A DNA stretch of 64,000 bases from Lactarius indigo (GCA_025766275.1 JAFKAC010000015.1:1-64000), one strand, 5' to 3'. Counted from the first letter of the stretch, positions 11,543 through 22,850 are shown. Notes: generated from the sequence alone by a model not told the origin. Program-made: numbers and translations.

Positions 11543-12353
11543 TGTTACGTTTGTACCAAACGTAGTGTCCGACTTGGACGGTTCTGCAGGTGTACAATGC
11601 CCCAAGTCGTCAGCCAACTTACGGGGAGGCAAATACAGCCAAGGCATCCCTAGTTGACAAGAATACTAGCAGCCTTCTATCAGACAGAAGTACTGAGAGG
11701 CAGAGAATGGCAGATAAAAGGAGAAAGGGGAATGAGCAGACAGCCCAAGGGGGGTGGCAAACAGCCCAGCTCAAAAGATAGAGGGAAAACCACAAACAGC
11801 AGGTACAATTCCACAAGATCTCAAGCTAGGGAACCGGGGATACAAGCTACCCTACTTATACCCTAGCTATCATAGGATTCGAACTCAGAAACCCTAATAC
11901 AATGGTTCTAGGGTGAATAATCGTACAGTAAGAGTGTCATCGGGAATGTGTAATCATCAGTCAGCATACAGTCAGTCAACCAATCAGAACGGGATATCAG
12001 TCATCCTTATTGTAACAGCGTAATCGTCTATGAGTCATTTCGCAACCAGTATCAGTCATCAGGTACCAAACATCAGTCAGCCAGGCACAAGCTCATCTGG
12101 ACTCTTCCGGTGCATTCTAGCCAGGTCACATGCCGGGGTCACGTGACGGGCGATTTGGATGTTGTTTTACCCGGGTCAATGGAACCTACAATTCTGCTTA
12201 TCATTGCAGAAGGTCCAATGGAATCGCGGGCCGGGGCACCTATCTCTTGGTTTATGGCTTGTCTCAGCCTTTTCTTCGTCATCTTCTTCTTCTTCGTGTG
12301 ATTGCATCCGTCGTATCGCCGTTTGCCGAGGTCGGGGGGGTGAAACCGTAACA
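11543..12353. repeat. Solo LTR (811 bp) inside the KDZ gene
   Basis: Has TGTTACG ... CGTAACA ends and is flanked on both sides by the 5-bp duplication TATCA (11538-11542 and 12354-12358). No internal coding region is present, so this is an LTR left after LTR-LTR recombination. CAGTCAGC-like repeats (11950-12080) resemble those in the D-type LTRs, but the sequence is otherwise different from LTR families A, B and D here. Removing it with one TATCA restores the codons for MYDIM-CQYG. Confidence 0.88.
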
Positions 12354-13707
12354 TATCATGTGCCAATATGGTGTTCACTTCAAGGAAAGGGTGGAGAAGA
12401 GCCTGGAGTTATCTCTGTCTAGCTCATTGCAACTTCGCACTGGGATTGGCCTCTTTCATATCCATGGCCATCAAGATTCATGCTTACCCCGCTTTTCCCC
12501 AAGCTATATCCCTGGAGTGAAGCAGGTGGATGGAGAGATCATTGAGACATTGTGGGCACCACTCAATAACATCTCACGGAGCATCCGTGGGATGTCCCTT
12601 GCCCATCGCCAGGAGGTATTGGATGCACATATGAACCATTCCAATTGGAAGAAGATGGTCCGCATTGGTCTGTTTAATCTGTATCTATAATCCATTTGAT
12701 TCTAATATAATAATGTTCCAGTTCCATCACTTCTGAAGCGGTGGAAATGGATGGATAATGGTATAGATCTCAGTGCTGAGATATTAGACACTCTCAATGC
12801 AAGGTTCAAGAAGAAGACTAAACGATGGCTTAAGGCAGAAAGTCATACTCAATCAAACAGGCATGAAGACCCCACTTTAATGGACATATATGATACAGTG
12901 ACATCCAAAGGTATTGTGACCTGACAAATCCTATGTATTCTATACTAATGTCTATCATTAGCTCCCTCTTGTGCAGAGATTCAGCAGCAGCTGATTTCGG
13001 AGGAGAGTGGAGATATTACTGCTCATGGTCAAACATCTTGGATTGCATGTGGGATAAAGATCCAGGAGTTGCAGTGAGTCCATCCAATGACCCATTTGAC
13101 TGTTGGTTAACATCCACTCTGTAAAGGCTTGCTATCAGATATCAACTCCGAGCACATGGTCTGAAGATCAACACTGAGGAGGCTCAAGTCATTGAAAACA
13201 AGTGGAGTCGCCTTCAGAAGCTCATTGACATATTTGAGCACCAGGGAGATTCCTTCCTACTCCACCAGCCGCTTGCAGATGATTCCTCAATAGTGCCTTT
13301 GGGTGACTATGAGGAATATGACCATGTGGATGATCTTGGAGATCCTGAAGATACAGATGATGATCATTCAGCCCATGCCTCCATCTGTCCTACTCCACAA
13401 GCACTGGATGGATCTGGGATGGATGTAACTAATCCTGAGGACTTTCCGGTCCTCCTCCCATCTTCCCTTGGATGGGAATGGTGTGTTAGGCATGGTTTCC
13501 AATCCCTTGCTGGAAAGGAGGTACAGCTATGCCATGCTCAAGCTAGTGAATCCATTCATGGAATCCGCCTCGCTCTTGGATTTAAATCCACTCTGTTCCG
13601 CACTCAGGTACGACCTGCTCACACACAACAGACAAAGACCCGCGTCTGGAATGCCATACACAGTGTTGACACTAATGTCTGTGAGCATGCCCGCATATAT
13701 AGCATGG
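12354..13707 (+). pseudogene. KDZ transposase, middle part
   Basis: Resumes exactly where the solo LTR interrupted, with CQYGVHFKERV, then the family motifs HIHGHQDSC (about 12455) and VDGEIIETLWAPLN (about 12527). Introns fit at about 12670-12720, 12915-12960 and 13072-13130. The C-terminal region has RYQLRAHGLKI (about 13140), an acidic linker, and RTQVRPAHTQQTKTRVW (about 13600). It stops at IYSM, where element B is inserted. I see no stop codon within the exons, so the gene may have been intact until the insertions. Confidence 0.85.
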
Positions 13708-14480
13708 TGTAGCGGTATGACTTATCGCGACAACTAGACCAAGAAAAGGGTAAGTGAACTGAACTGGTGCACACCCAAGCCTAGCGCGGAGACAAGTCAC
13801 GCGCCGAACGTACAGTCACTGCGGAGAATATGCACACGTGAGTCCTTTATACAAGGACAAAGGCAAGGTGATCACGCAGTGGCACGCTGAGTGGAGAACC
13901 AAGAGGACAAGTTAACATTGGAGAGGTAAGGGAAGTACAAAGGGAATACGCACCTGAGTGGAGAACCAAGAGGACAAGTTGGTTCCACTCAGGACGCTAC
14001 ATGAGGGTTTATATACATTGCTGCGGCTGAGTTCGAATTACTACGGAACCTTGTTACTAAAGGTATGGTAATAGTAATGAGTCAGACGCTGACGCGTCGT
14101 GTCTATAAATAGCGTTATCTATTGTGCTGACTGATGCACAGTCATTAACGCTGACAGAACAATGACGTGTCCTTATCTTATGAGTCACAACCCTATGACA
14201 ACGTAGTCTAGAACTATCTAGAATGTTCCCTGCTTATCGTCCAATGAGAAACTACTGTACTAATGAGGAAAGTGACCTAAAGAGGTATTATCCAATAAGG
14301 AAGTTACTATCCCAGGGTCACGTGCTTGTGGGTGCACATGTTGGCATCACGTGACTAACCATCTTATCATATCTAATGATAAGGACTTGGACGTTTGACT
14401 CAACGTTGGAGACTCGTATCTCTACCAAATAAATCCGTAAAAATACGGAAAAATAAGGCGAAAATGGAGCGTCCGTGACA
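13708..14480 (-). repeat. 3' LTR of element B
   Basis: 773 bp, on the plus strand TGTAGCGG ... CCGTGACA, nearly identical to 20949-21721. The pol gene ends just inside it at 14493. Confidence 0.95.
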
Positions 14481-14492
14481 TCACCCCCCTCC

Positions 14493-17400
14493 TTAAGGGT
14501 CGACGTCCGCGTTGGCCAGTGTATCCACATGATGAGCTTGCCAAGGCAAGGACGCGTAAATAAGAGCCGCTATTTTTCTAGGCGTGCCCGGGTTTGAGGA
14601 ATGGAATTCCTTAACCACATCAGGGGCGTGTGCTAGGTTCTTAGCCGGTTCCCAGGTGTCCTCACCCTCACCATATCCTTTCCAACGGACGAGGTACTTG
14701 AGAGTACGACCAAAGAGTTTAGAGTCTCTTATATGGTCGACTTCGTACTCTTCTTCTCCCTTGACCGTTACTGGATCGGGTGGTGGAGGCGTAAGCCCAT
14801 TGACTTCGTTTCCTTTATAAGGAGAGAGACGGTCTACATGAAATACATCATGGATCCGTAATGCAGGGGGTAGTGCAAGCTTGTAGTCGACATCACTTAT
14901 GACTTTAGTGACTTCAAATGGGCCTAGTTGCTTAGGTCCCAATTTGGACGACTGCTGGTGTATCTTTATCTGCTTAGCTTGCAACCAGACTTTATCCCCG
15001 ACGTTGAAGGAGTATGGCTTAGTCTGTTGTTCAACGTCTGTCTGCATTCGCCTTTTACTTAGGCGTAGAGCCGCCTCTGCATCCTTGCGAGCGGAAACTA
15101 AGTGCTGAAGGCGCTTGTCGAGCAATGGAATACCCGTAGGTCTACCAGCAGGAATTGTAAAGTCTGGCGTGAAGCCGTATAACAGCTCAAAGGGGGTGTG
15201 ACCCGTGGCTGAGTTGAGTCTGCTATTGATTACAAATTCCGCGGTAGGAAGCAGGTCTGCCCAATCATCTTGTCTCTTACTAATGAACATGCGCAAGTAT
15301 ATCTCAACTTCTTGATTTTTGCGCTCGACCTGTCCATTAGCTTGAGGGTGATAGGCTGTAGTAAGACCTGCGTCTATTCCAAGTCGCTTGTATAAGGCAC
15401 GCATGCTCCGTGCTGCAAACTGGGGTCCCCTATCGCTTATGACTTTGCGAGGGATCCCATGCAGAGGGAAGACTTGCTCAAAGTAGATGGATGCTACCCC
15501 ATCAGCCGTAATCTGAGAGGTCACGGGGAACAGATGAATCTGTTTGGTGTAATGATCTACGACATTTAAGATCATATCTTTCCCACGTGACATGGGCAGT
15601 GGACCGATTAGATCGATTCCAATTATCTGCCAAGGTCCCTCAGGTACCTCTTGCGGCTGAATGGTTGCTTTGGGGTGCAGATCTTTGCGATAACGCTGGC
15701 ACCGATCACATCCTTCTACGTATGAGGCAATGAAGCCTGACATGCGTGGCCACCAATAGTAGCGACTGACTAGCTCTATGGTTCCGTTCTTCCCAGGGTG
15801 TCCAGTGGTGACCGAGTCGTGGCAAGACTTTACCACGTCCTTGCGAAGGGTACGGTCATTCGGGACATATAATTTACCCCGGTGGTAAATGAAACCATCT
15901 TCTTCTTCCCACATTAAGACGCCATCTGTGAGAGCTTTAGGAGCGGTCTTAGAGATGCTTTTAAGACCCTCTATTACTTCAGCTTCTCGGATAGATGCGA
16001 GCTTAATGCGACTCCCTAGGGAGTCTGTTTCAGGGACGAAGTGCGCTTTAGCGGCAGCTAGGAAGTGCTCAGGTTTTAACACCTGGACCTGGCGGTTGTC
16101 TTCGGAGTCTCGGACTTGGTCTCGTGAGAAACGACTTAATGCATCGGCTTGCATAGATTCTCCTTTTTTATAAGTGATTTTGAAGGCGAACCGACTTAAG
16201 AATAGAGCCCATCTAGCTTGGCATCTATTTAAGTCTTTCATGGTTGCCCACCATTCCATATTCTTATGGTCGGTGATCACTTCAAAAGAGATGCCTTCGA
16301 GGAAATGTCTCCAATCCTCTAAGGCGCGGATTAAGCCGAGCATTTCTCTGTCGTAAATCTCGTAATTGCGTTCTTCTTTGCTCATAGACTGTGAGCGATA
16401 CGCAATAGGGTGCCAGAGACCGTCCGGGTACTTCTGAGTTAGAATACCGCCAGTAGCAAATCCAGAAGCGTCGACCTCGACTCGAGTTGGAAGGTTTGGA
16501 TCGTAAACCTTAAGAATAGGTTCTTGTACGAAACGTTCCTTCAACAGGTCAAAGGCTTTCTGCTGTTCAGACTGCCAGATCCAAGGAGTGTCTTTCTTAG
16601 TTAGGTCATGAAGGGGTCGGGCAATAGCCACGAAGTCCTTGATGAACCTCCTATAGAAATTGGCGAACCCGATGAATGCTCTTACTTCTTTGAGCGTGGT
16701 CGGGGTTGGCCACTCCTTTACTGCAGAGACCTTGCCAGGGTCCATCTGCACTTCTCCAGGACGGATGATCATCCCAAGATACTCCATTTCCTGCTTTTCA
16801 AAATCACATTTCTCAGGCTTGAGATAGAGGTCGTATTGCTCTAACCGTGTTAACACCTCGCGTACTATCTTGCGATGGTGTTTAAGGTTATTGCTATAGA
16901 TGAGGATATCATCCATATATACGGCGACCTCTCCTTGTGCGATAAGATCAGCGAATACGGCGTTCATTAAGGCTTGGAAAGTGGCGGGGCTATTAGTCAT
17001 GCCGAAGTACATGACTTTTGGTTCATATAGACCCCTATTGGTGACAATAGCACCTTTCCATTCATCGCCTTCTTTGATGCGGATATTATGATATCCCCAT
17101 CGAACGTCGAATTTGGTGAAGTATTGAGCTCCCTTAAGCCTATTAATGATGTCGGCAGCGAGTGGAAGTGGATATCGGTTCTTAATGGTAATTTTGTTAA
17201 GACGCCGATAGTCCTGGACCAGACGGAGCTTGCCGTCCTTTTTCTTTATGAAGAACACAGGAGATGCCATTGGTGACTTAGATGGCACTAAATATCCTTT
17301 TCCTATGTGTTTGTCTAAGAATTTGTCCAATTCTACTTGCTCACTAGGTGACATGGGGTACGTCTTGACCTTCCAGTGTTTTACTGCATCTGGTTCAAGG

Positions 17401-18379
17401 TCTATGGCGTGGTCCCATGGTTGGTGCTCAGGGAGTCTCTGGGATTCTTCCTCAGAGAAGACTTTTGCGAAGTCACGATAGTGCTCAGGGACCATCTCTT
17501 CGAAGGTTTTCTTAGGTTTGGAGGTTATCGCTTTCTCGGCAATCTGCTGAGAGTACGTGAAACCAGCCAAACAGAAAACTTCGTCAGAGACCATGTCCAG
17601 CACTTTCTCCGCAAGGAGACGGCGGCGTTCCATACGGTTCGCCATAATGCGCGTCACCTCTATCTCTATCTCCGGTGCAGCTATTTCAGCGCTGGAGTTG
17701 AGACGCATAGTGCCTTCCTGCCAATCTATGTGCAGGTTCCGATGTCTAAGCCAGGGCAGTCCCAAAATAACTCGTTCTGGGCCTAGTGAAGTGACCATGA
17801 AGTCGAAATTTTCTGCACTAGGTCCAACTTTAAGGACGAGTGTTACTTTGTGGGTAATACTGCCAGCTTTGTTGAGCGTCCCATCGATGTTATAGAGGGT
17901 AATGGGATGCTCCAGCGGAACTTGCAACATCTTGTGGCGGTCAGCGTACTTTTTGTCCAGGAACAACGAAGTTGCCCCAGAATCTACCATGGCTGCTACT
18001 TTTACAGTACGATGACGTCCTTGTAATTCAACAGAAATATGAAAATGAGATCTGCTATCTTTTGTTTCGGGAATAATACATGAGGAAAGCGCTGCATCAG
18101 AATTCATCACTTGCGGCGCTGCTACAAATTGTGGAGCAATCGGAACACTAATACTATTGTTCATCTCCGAGGCAGATGTAGATGTAGAATCAGAACAGGA
18201 AGCCGAGACATCACTACTATCAACATTACAGGCAGAAACAAAGTGGTATGTAGGAATTACAGATTGGTCCAAGTCCGAAACGAGGTGAGATCGTAGGCAT
18301 ATCTTACAACTACATGAAGCCGAGTCAACCGTATCTGTTTTACAGGGGGAGTCCGCAGCTATGACTACCCCTGGATCTA
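14493..18379 (-). CDS. pol: pol polyprotein of element B (PR-RT-RH-IN-chromodomain)
   Basis: Copies the element RNA into DNA and integrates it. The frame is open from the gag stop. Counting from 18272 as residue 1, it shows protease DSGA (97-100), reverse transcriptase YMDD (452-455), RNase H (VDASG), integrase HHCC finger and DDE core (DLIGPL ... DRGPQF ... ANGQVERKN), a GPF motif, and a C-terminal chromodomain (YEVDHIRDSKLFG ... LVRWKGYGEGEDTWEP). That domain usually steers integration to marked chromatin. There is no internal stop, and the length is normal for a chromovirus. There is no ATG where the frame opens; it is the -1 frame of gag and overlaps gag in only 13 nt (18377-18389), so it is probably made by frameshifting at the gag stop. 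Confidence 0.95.
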
Positions 18380-19801
18380 AAAAGCCGCCTTAAGAGCGTT
18401 GATTTGCTCTTGTTGGGCTGTGAGCGCCGCCAATAACTTTGCCACGTCTGCCTGGGACGTATTGGCTTTGGGCGGTGTGGAAGTACTTGATTGGGCGGTG
18501 GAAGCCGCCGACTGACTGGAAGAAGGTTGGGAGGGGGTCTCCTCACTACTGGCCGCAGCTTTCGCTTTGGCGGGTTTCCCCATGAATTTGAGCATGCAGA
18601 CGGGTGCCCTATGTCCGACCTTTTGACAATGGTGGCATACGTCGCGTTCGTGGTTTCCATCCTTCTTTGAGTGGTCCTTAGAACCACACCCGTAACACTT
18701 GCCTTGCATATGTTTTTGGTAATCTTGCCGGGTCTTTCCGCCGGATGCGGGCTTGCTCGTGCCGGATCCCTGCTGGCGTGATGCGTCAACTTGCATCGCG
18801 TCTGGATCGGACGGCTTGCCTGCAGGCAAGATCGACTGGCTAGACGAACCGCCCTTCTTTTCCGAGTCCCTCTGTCTCAGTCGCTGATCCAGCGATTGTG
18901 AGACTTGTTTGAGGTCATCGAAATCGACGTGGGCCTTGTCCGTCAAGGCTAAGGCATCTTTTACGCGGTCCGAGAGACCATCGTAAAAGCAGGTGCGGAG
19001 GTCTGCTTTTGACCATCCAGTCTGTCCAGAGTATTGTTCGAACACGGACCGGTACTCTGCAACCGATCCGCGGCCCTGTTTTGTCTTCTTCAGCTGCTCC
19101 CTCGCTGTTTCTGTAGTGTCGAGGGGCGAGAACCGTCGGTTAAACTCTTTGACGAATTCGTCCCAAGAGCTACCGAACGGGATGTTATTTGACTGAAGTT
19201 GTTCGAGGTAGGGGAGAGCCCATGACTTGGCTTCCCCTTCCATAAGGTTAAGAACCGCCATAATCCAGCGGTCTTCTGCCCGGAAGTACATGCCCTGGGC
19301 CGGGTCCCAGGTGTTCATAGCGTCCTGCTGTGAGCCTGCCCAATTGTGGAAGGCAGCAAGGAAGTGACGGGCATCTGTAGAGTTGCCTTTCCCATCCCAG
19401 GCTTTGGGACGGGCCACTACTTTCTTGTGCTTAGTGCTGGGCTTGGCCGCGGTTGCTGAAACCTGTGCGGTCAAGTCCGTGACTTTCTGTGTAAGTATGC
19501 TGACTACTTGGCCCAAATCGCTTATGAGGCGCAAGCAGTCGTTGAGAGTTGGGGGCGGGGCAGGAGCTGTTGGTGTGGGGGGAGCGGCGGCGGCAGCGGA
19601 CATCCTGTCTAATTCGTCCTGTCTTTTTCTTTCCTCGTACTTTTTAATCGACTCCCGTCTGTCTTCGATGAGGCGAAGCTGTTCGTCTTCGTCGAAGTCG
19701 TCCCAGTTGTCGAAGTTTTTAATCCACTCTTTTTCTTCTTTAGAGAGGATTGTTCTGTACTTGGACGTTACTCCGGTGGGATACTGAGCTTGAGCTTGCA
19801 C
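18377..19801 (-). CDS. gag: gag polyprotein of element B
   Basis: Structural protein of the virus-like particle. It is Gln/Ala/Pro-rich at the N-terminus, has a retrotransposon gag core (RHFLAAFHNWAG ... FVKEFNRRFSP) and Cys/His clusters near the C-terminus, including a canonical knuckle (CHHCQKVGHRAPVC). The open frame extends upstream of the GTG at 19801 to about 19870, and the stretch APKGKQRA just upstream is conserved in the fragment at 58424-58840. GTG 19801 is therefore probably not the true start; the fragment has ATG at that codon. It ends at TAG 18379-18377, directly preceded by TTT in a run of five T. Confidence 0.9.
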   Translation of the reverse strand: MQAQAQYPTGVTSKYRTILSKEEKEWIKNFDNWDDFDEDEQLRLIEDRRESIKKYEERKRQDELDRMSAAAAAPPTPTAPAPPPTLNDCLRLISDLGQVVSILTQKVTDLTAQVSATAAKPSTKHKKVVARPKAWDGKGNSTDARHFLAAFHNWAGSQQDAMNTWDPAQGMYFRAEDRWIMAVLNLMEGEAKSWALPYLEQLQSNNIPFGSSWDEFVKEFNRRFSPLDTTETAREQLKKTKQGRGSVAEYRSVFEQYSGQTGWSKADLRTCFYDGLSDRVKDALALTDKAHVDFDDLKQVSQSLDQRLRQRDSEKKGGSSSQSILPAGKPSDPDAMQVDASRQQGSGTSKPASGGKTRQDYQKHMQGKCYGCGSKDHSKKDGNHERDVCHHCQKVGHRAPVCMLKFMGKPAKAKAAASSEETPSQPSSSQSAASTAQSSTSTPPKANTSQADVAKLLAALTAQQEQINALKAAF

Positions 19802-20411
19802 TGCTCTCTGTTTCCCTTTGGGAGCTATTGTGGGAGTGGACGGACGGGGGAGGAGAAAGTTCGGGGACTAAAGCTGCCGCGAAGGCGATCAGCTGAGGGA
19901 CGGTGAAAGGGGTGCCTGCAACCAGGCCAAATGCTCCGTGAAGTTCTAGAAGGGCGAAGCGAAAATCTCTATCGTAATAGATGGCGCGGACGTATATTTC
20001 CGCGTCGTTCTGGGGTTCGCCTTCTAGAGAGAACCTGTAGTGGACTTCTTCACCAGCAAAGATTTCTTGCTGATAAACTACAGGGGGTGCTTGGGGATCG
20101 TCAACGAGTGTCTCGTTGGAGGAGGAATGCGCCGAGTGGTAGGAGTGCTCCGAAACTACTGTCGGAGTAGGAGATGCAAATCGAGGTGAAGGGATTGGGT
20201 CAGAGGACGATTGACCTGCTCCCTGAACGTGTAGCGATGCCGAAGCAGAGGCTAAGTTTGGAGTGAAGTAAGAACGTGGGGGCGACGGGGGCGCTGGAAC
20301 AGGAAGAACTGTTTCCTGTCTCCTCCGAAAGATACGTCGAAGACGTTGACGAACGTTCGCAAATATGCGAGGCAGTTTGGAAAGTGGGAGGTGGTAATAT
20401 GTGACGACGTG
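19740..20411 (-). CDS. Conserved open frame upstream of gag (ORF0), element B
   Basis: A frame of 223 codons, open from a TAA at 20414-20412 to the TAA at 19742-19740, without an ATG. It overlaps the gag frame by about 130 nt, gag being in the +1 frame. Protein-level similarity to the fragment at 58769-59302 is clear: EEVHYRFSLE versus EEVHYIFSLE, ALLELHGAF versus ALLELFGAF, GTPFTVPQLIAFAAAL versus GTPFTVSDLIGFAAAL. That supports coding. I recognise no family. It may be the N-terminus of Gag, joined by splicing or frameshifting, or a separate protein. Confidence 0.55.
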   Translation of the reverse strand, partial: HVVTYYHLPLSKLPRIFANVRQRLRRIFRRRQETVLPVPAPPSPPRSYFTPNLASASASLHVQGAGQSSSDPIPSPRFASPTPTVVSEHSYHSAHSSSNETLVDDPQAPPVVYQQEIFAGEEVHYRFSLEGEPQNDAEIYVRAIYYDRDFRFALLELHGAFGLVAGTPFTVPQLIAFAAALVPELSPPPSVHSHNSSQRETESSASSSSVSHRSNVQVQNNPL

Positions 20412-20936
20412 TTACGACGACCGCGAAGCGCTAAGTCGAAGATGATTGGAGAGTCCGATCAAGCAAGACCAATACACAGTGATAATTTCACACTGCGCGA
20501 GGCTGCGGCGATAACGGAACACTCAGGAATAGGGTAATGTATTTGTGCAAGAACACAAGGCTGTCTGCCGCAGTCTCCTCGACCTATTGGCTGCCTCTCA
20601 CGCCGAAGCGCTCTCAAACTTTTCTGTTTACTTCGCGTACAGCTGTCGCAGGCTAGGCCTGGCAGGCTTCTCTTCCACTTGCAGCTTATCTGGCATGGTG
20701 ACCAGTTCTGCAAGCAGTACCCAGGAACTTTACTGATGACCAGATAAAGTCCTATAGGCAAGCACAATCTATGCCGATTTTACGGACACTAGAGTTGTAC
20801 CAAGATAGCGCAGATTCTGCGTACGAAGGTCCACAGGCAAAGAGTGAGGTGTGTGACACAAGGGACTTGTGGTCGTCAACCACCTAGAAAGGAAAGTAGA
20901 AAACGCCGGTAAGATAAAAGGGGCGTGTGAAGGAAG

Positions 20937-20946
20937 AACTTGTCCT
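20937..20946 (-). other. Self-primer binding site, element B
   Basis: On the element strand AGGACAAGTT follows the 5' LTR after two bases. It is the exact complement of AACTTGTCCT, which sits 35 nt downstream of the LTR TATA box (21221-21212). The B-type fragment keeps it at 59942-59951. Confidence 0.68.
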
Positions 20947-20948
20947 AA

Positions 20949-21721
20949 TGTAGCGGTATGACTTATTGCGACAACTAGACCAAGAAAAGGGTAAGTGAAC
21001 TGAACTGGTGCACACCCAAGCCTAGCGCGGAGACAAGTCACGCGCCGAACGTACAGTCACTGCGGAGAATATGCACACGTGAGTCCTTTATACAAGGACA
21101 AAGGCAAGGTGATCACGCAGTGGCACGCTGAGTGGAGAACCAAGAGGACAAGTTAACATTGGAGAGGTAAGGGAAGTACAAAGGGAATACGCACCTGAGT
21201 GGAGAACCAAGAGGACAAGTTGGTTCCACTCAGGACGCTACATGAGGGTTTATATACATTGCTGCGGCTGAGTTCGAATTACTACGGAACCTTGTTACTA
21301 AAGGTATGGTAATAGTAATGAGTCAGACGCTGACGCGTCGTGTCTATAAATAGCGTTATCTATTGTGCTGACTGATGCACAGTCATTAACGCTGACAGAA
21401 CAATGACGTGTCCTTATCTTATGAGTCACAACCCTATGACAACGTAGTCTAGAACTATCTAGAATGTTCCCTGCTTATCGTCCAATGAGAAACTACTGTA
21501 CTAATGAGGAAAGTGACCTAAAGAGGTATTATCCAATAAGGAAGTTACTATCCCAGGGTCACGTGCTTGTGGGTGCACATGTTGGCATCACGTGACTAAC
21601 CATCTTATCATATCTAATGATAAGGACTTGGACGTTTGACTCAACGTTGGAGACTCGTATCTCTACCAAATAAATCCGTAAAAATACGGAAAAATAAGGC
21701 GAAAATGGAGCGTCCGTGACA
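20949..21721 (-). repeat. 5' LTR of element B
   Basis: 773 bp, near-identical to the 3' LTR. A 26-bp direct repeat containing the start-site motif lies at about 21131-21154 and 21198-21221 (plus-strand coordinates). Confidence 0.95.
21212..21256 (-). promoter_or_regulatory. LTR core promoter and inferred transcription start, element B
   Basis: On the minus strand TATATAAA (21256-21249) is followed 35 nt later by AACTTGTCCT (21221-21212), complementary to the primer site. The motif lies in the loop of an imperfect hairpin with arms CTGAGTGGAACCA and TGGTTCTCCACTCAG. The start site is an inference from spacing and complementarity. Confidence 0.62.
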
Positions 21722-22245
21722 CATGGCACAGGATGCCTATAGGAAGCTCCGCAAAGCTGCACCCATTCCACAGGACCTCCCAAAGCTCCATTCAAAGGAT
21801 CTCCATGTAGCAACATTGGTCCTTGGATCACAACAAGTAGGACAGCGGAATACACAACAATCCTGGATCTGGGGCTTTGGCAATACCACTGAAGATGATG
21901 GAACATGGATGGATGATTGTATGTGCTCCATTGAATTCTATATTCATGTGCTCATATATTCATACAGTTGAAAGGGTTCACTGGCTCCGTGCAAGGGCAC
22001 AGTTTGAGCGGTGGTCAGAGGAACAAGACAGCATCCATAATGAAGCTAAATGGATCCATGCATACTTCCATTCCAAAGCAGAGACATGGAAGAAACTCAT
22101 GATCATTGCTGCACAAGGTTCATTAAAGGGGCATCAAGCATATGCATCATACCAGATGCATGCATGGGAGGGACTTTCCAGAAGCTCTGTGAAGGCTCTT
22201 ACTCCGATTACTGATGCTCCATTGAAGCACTGTAAGATGAAATGA
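21722..22245 (+). pseudogene. KDZ transposase, 3' part
   Basis: Resumes after element B. The codons read across the CATGG duplication from IYSM to AQDAYRKL without a shift. Typical KDZ C-terminal motifs are LHVATLVLG, GQRNTQQSWIWGFG (about 21850) and VHWLRARAQFERW (about 21980), with a short GT..AG intron between about 21918 and 21966. The stop is TGA at 22243-22245. Confidence 0.82.
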
Positions 22246-22850
22246 GATTGCTTGTCCTGATTCATGTATTCCTCCTATAGTACATATCAATTGACATAAG
22301 TGTTTGGTTCTTGCAAATGAAATGAATGGCTTTTCTCAAACCCCCCGATCCCCTCTCATATATATCCATTTGCCTGTGACAGGAATTAAGTGGAGGTCCG
22401 CTTTTGGGCAATGCTGTTGGACTATCATTACAGCGGATTTCCCGACATGTATATTCTGAGTATGAACTATTAGTTATTAGCTATTTCCCCCAACACCAAT
22501 CATCTATCATTATATATTGACTTGCAATCAGATGTTCATTACTTGTCCAATATAATTGTAGTTGTCTGATATGTATGCAATTTGCTGTACATATCTCAAC
22601 AGGTGATCAATGATCCCACACACCTAAACAGTGCTCACCCAGTCAAATATTTGAGTTCAAGAGCATCTCTGGATACCCTACATTATCATGGAACTATCCG
22701 CATGGATTTCCGATTATCTCCGACCCAGCCGGCGTCGGCTGGACTATCAATTATGGTGGAATCTCCGCCGTCGGCCGGCGCCGGCTGAGTATGAACTATT
22801 AAAGAATCTCACCGTCGGTTGGGGGTATCAATTACATAAGCCATCGCTAT
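22246..22850. other. No gene seen; 3' flank of KDZ gene with local repeats
   Basis: Non-coding by eye. Two partly similar blocks (22411-22472 and 22735-22800) share GGACTATCA and GAGTATGAACTATTA. The second is rich in CCGGCG-type palindromes. This could be the 3' end of the KDZ transposon, but I could not define inverted repeats. Confidence 0.4.

Larger units (their letters stand above)
13708..21721 (-). mobile_element. Ty3/gypsy chromovirus, element B (complete, apparently intact)
   Basis: An 8,014-bp element on the minus strand, flanked by the 5-bp duplication CATGG (13703-13707 and 21722-21726). The 773-bp LTRs show one difference that I can see (C/T near 13726 and 20967). Gag and pol are free of stops. 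It is inserted in the KDZ transposase gene and is clearly recent. It is a different family from A, C, D and E: other LTRs, other gag, no long extension after the chromodomain. Confidence 0.96.

Noticed and set aside
12110..12301. Small coding genes inside the solo LTR
   Set aside because: Short frames within an LTR flanked by an exact duplication; no similarity seen.
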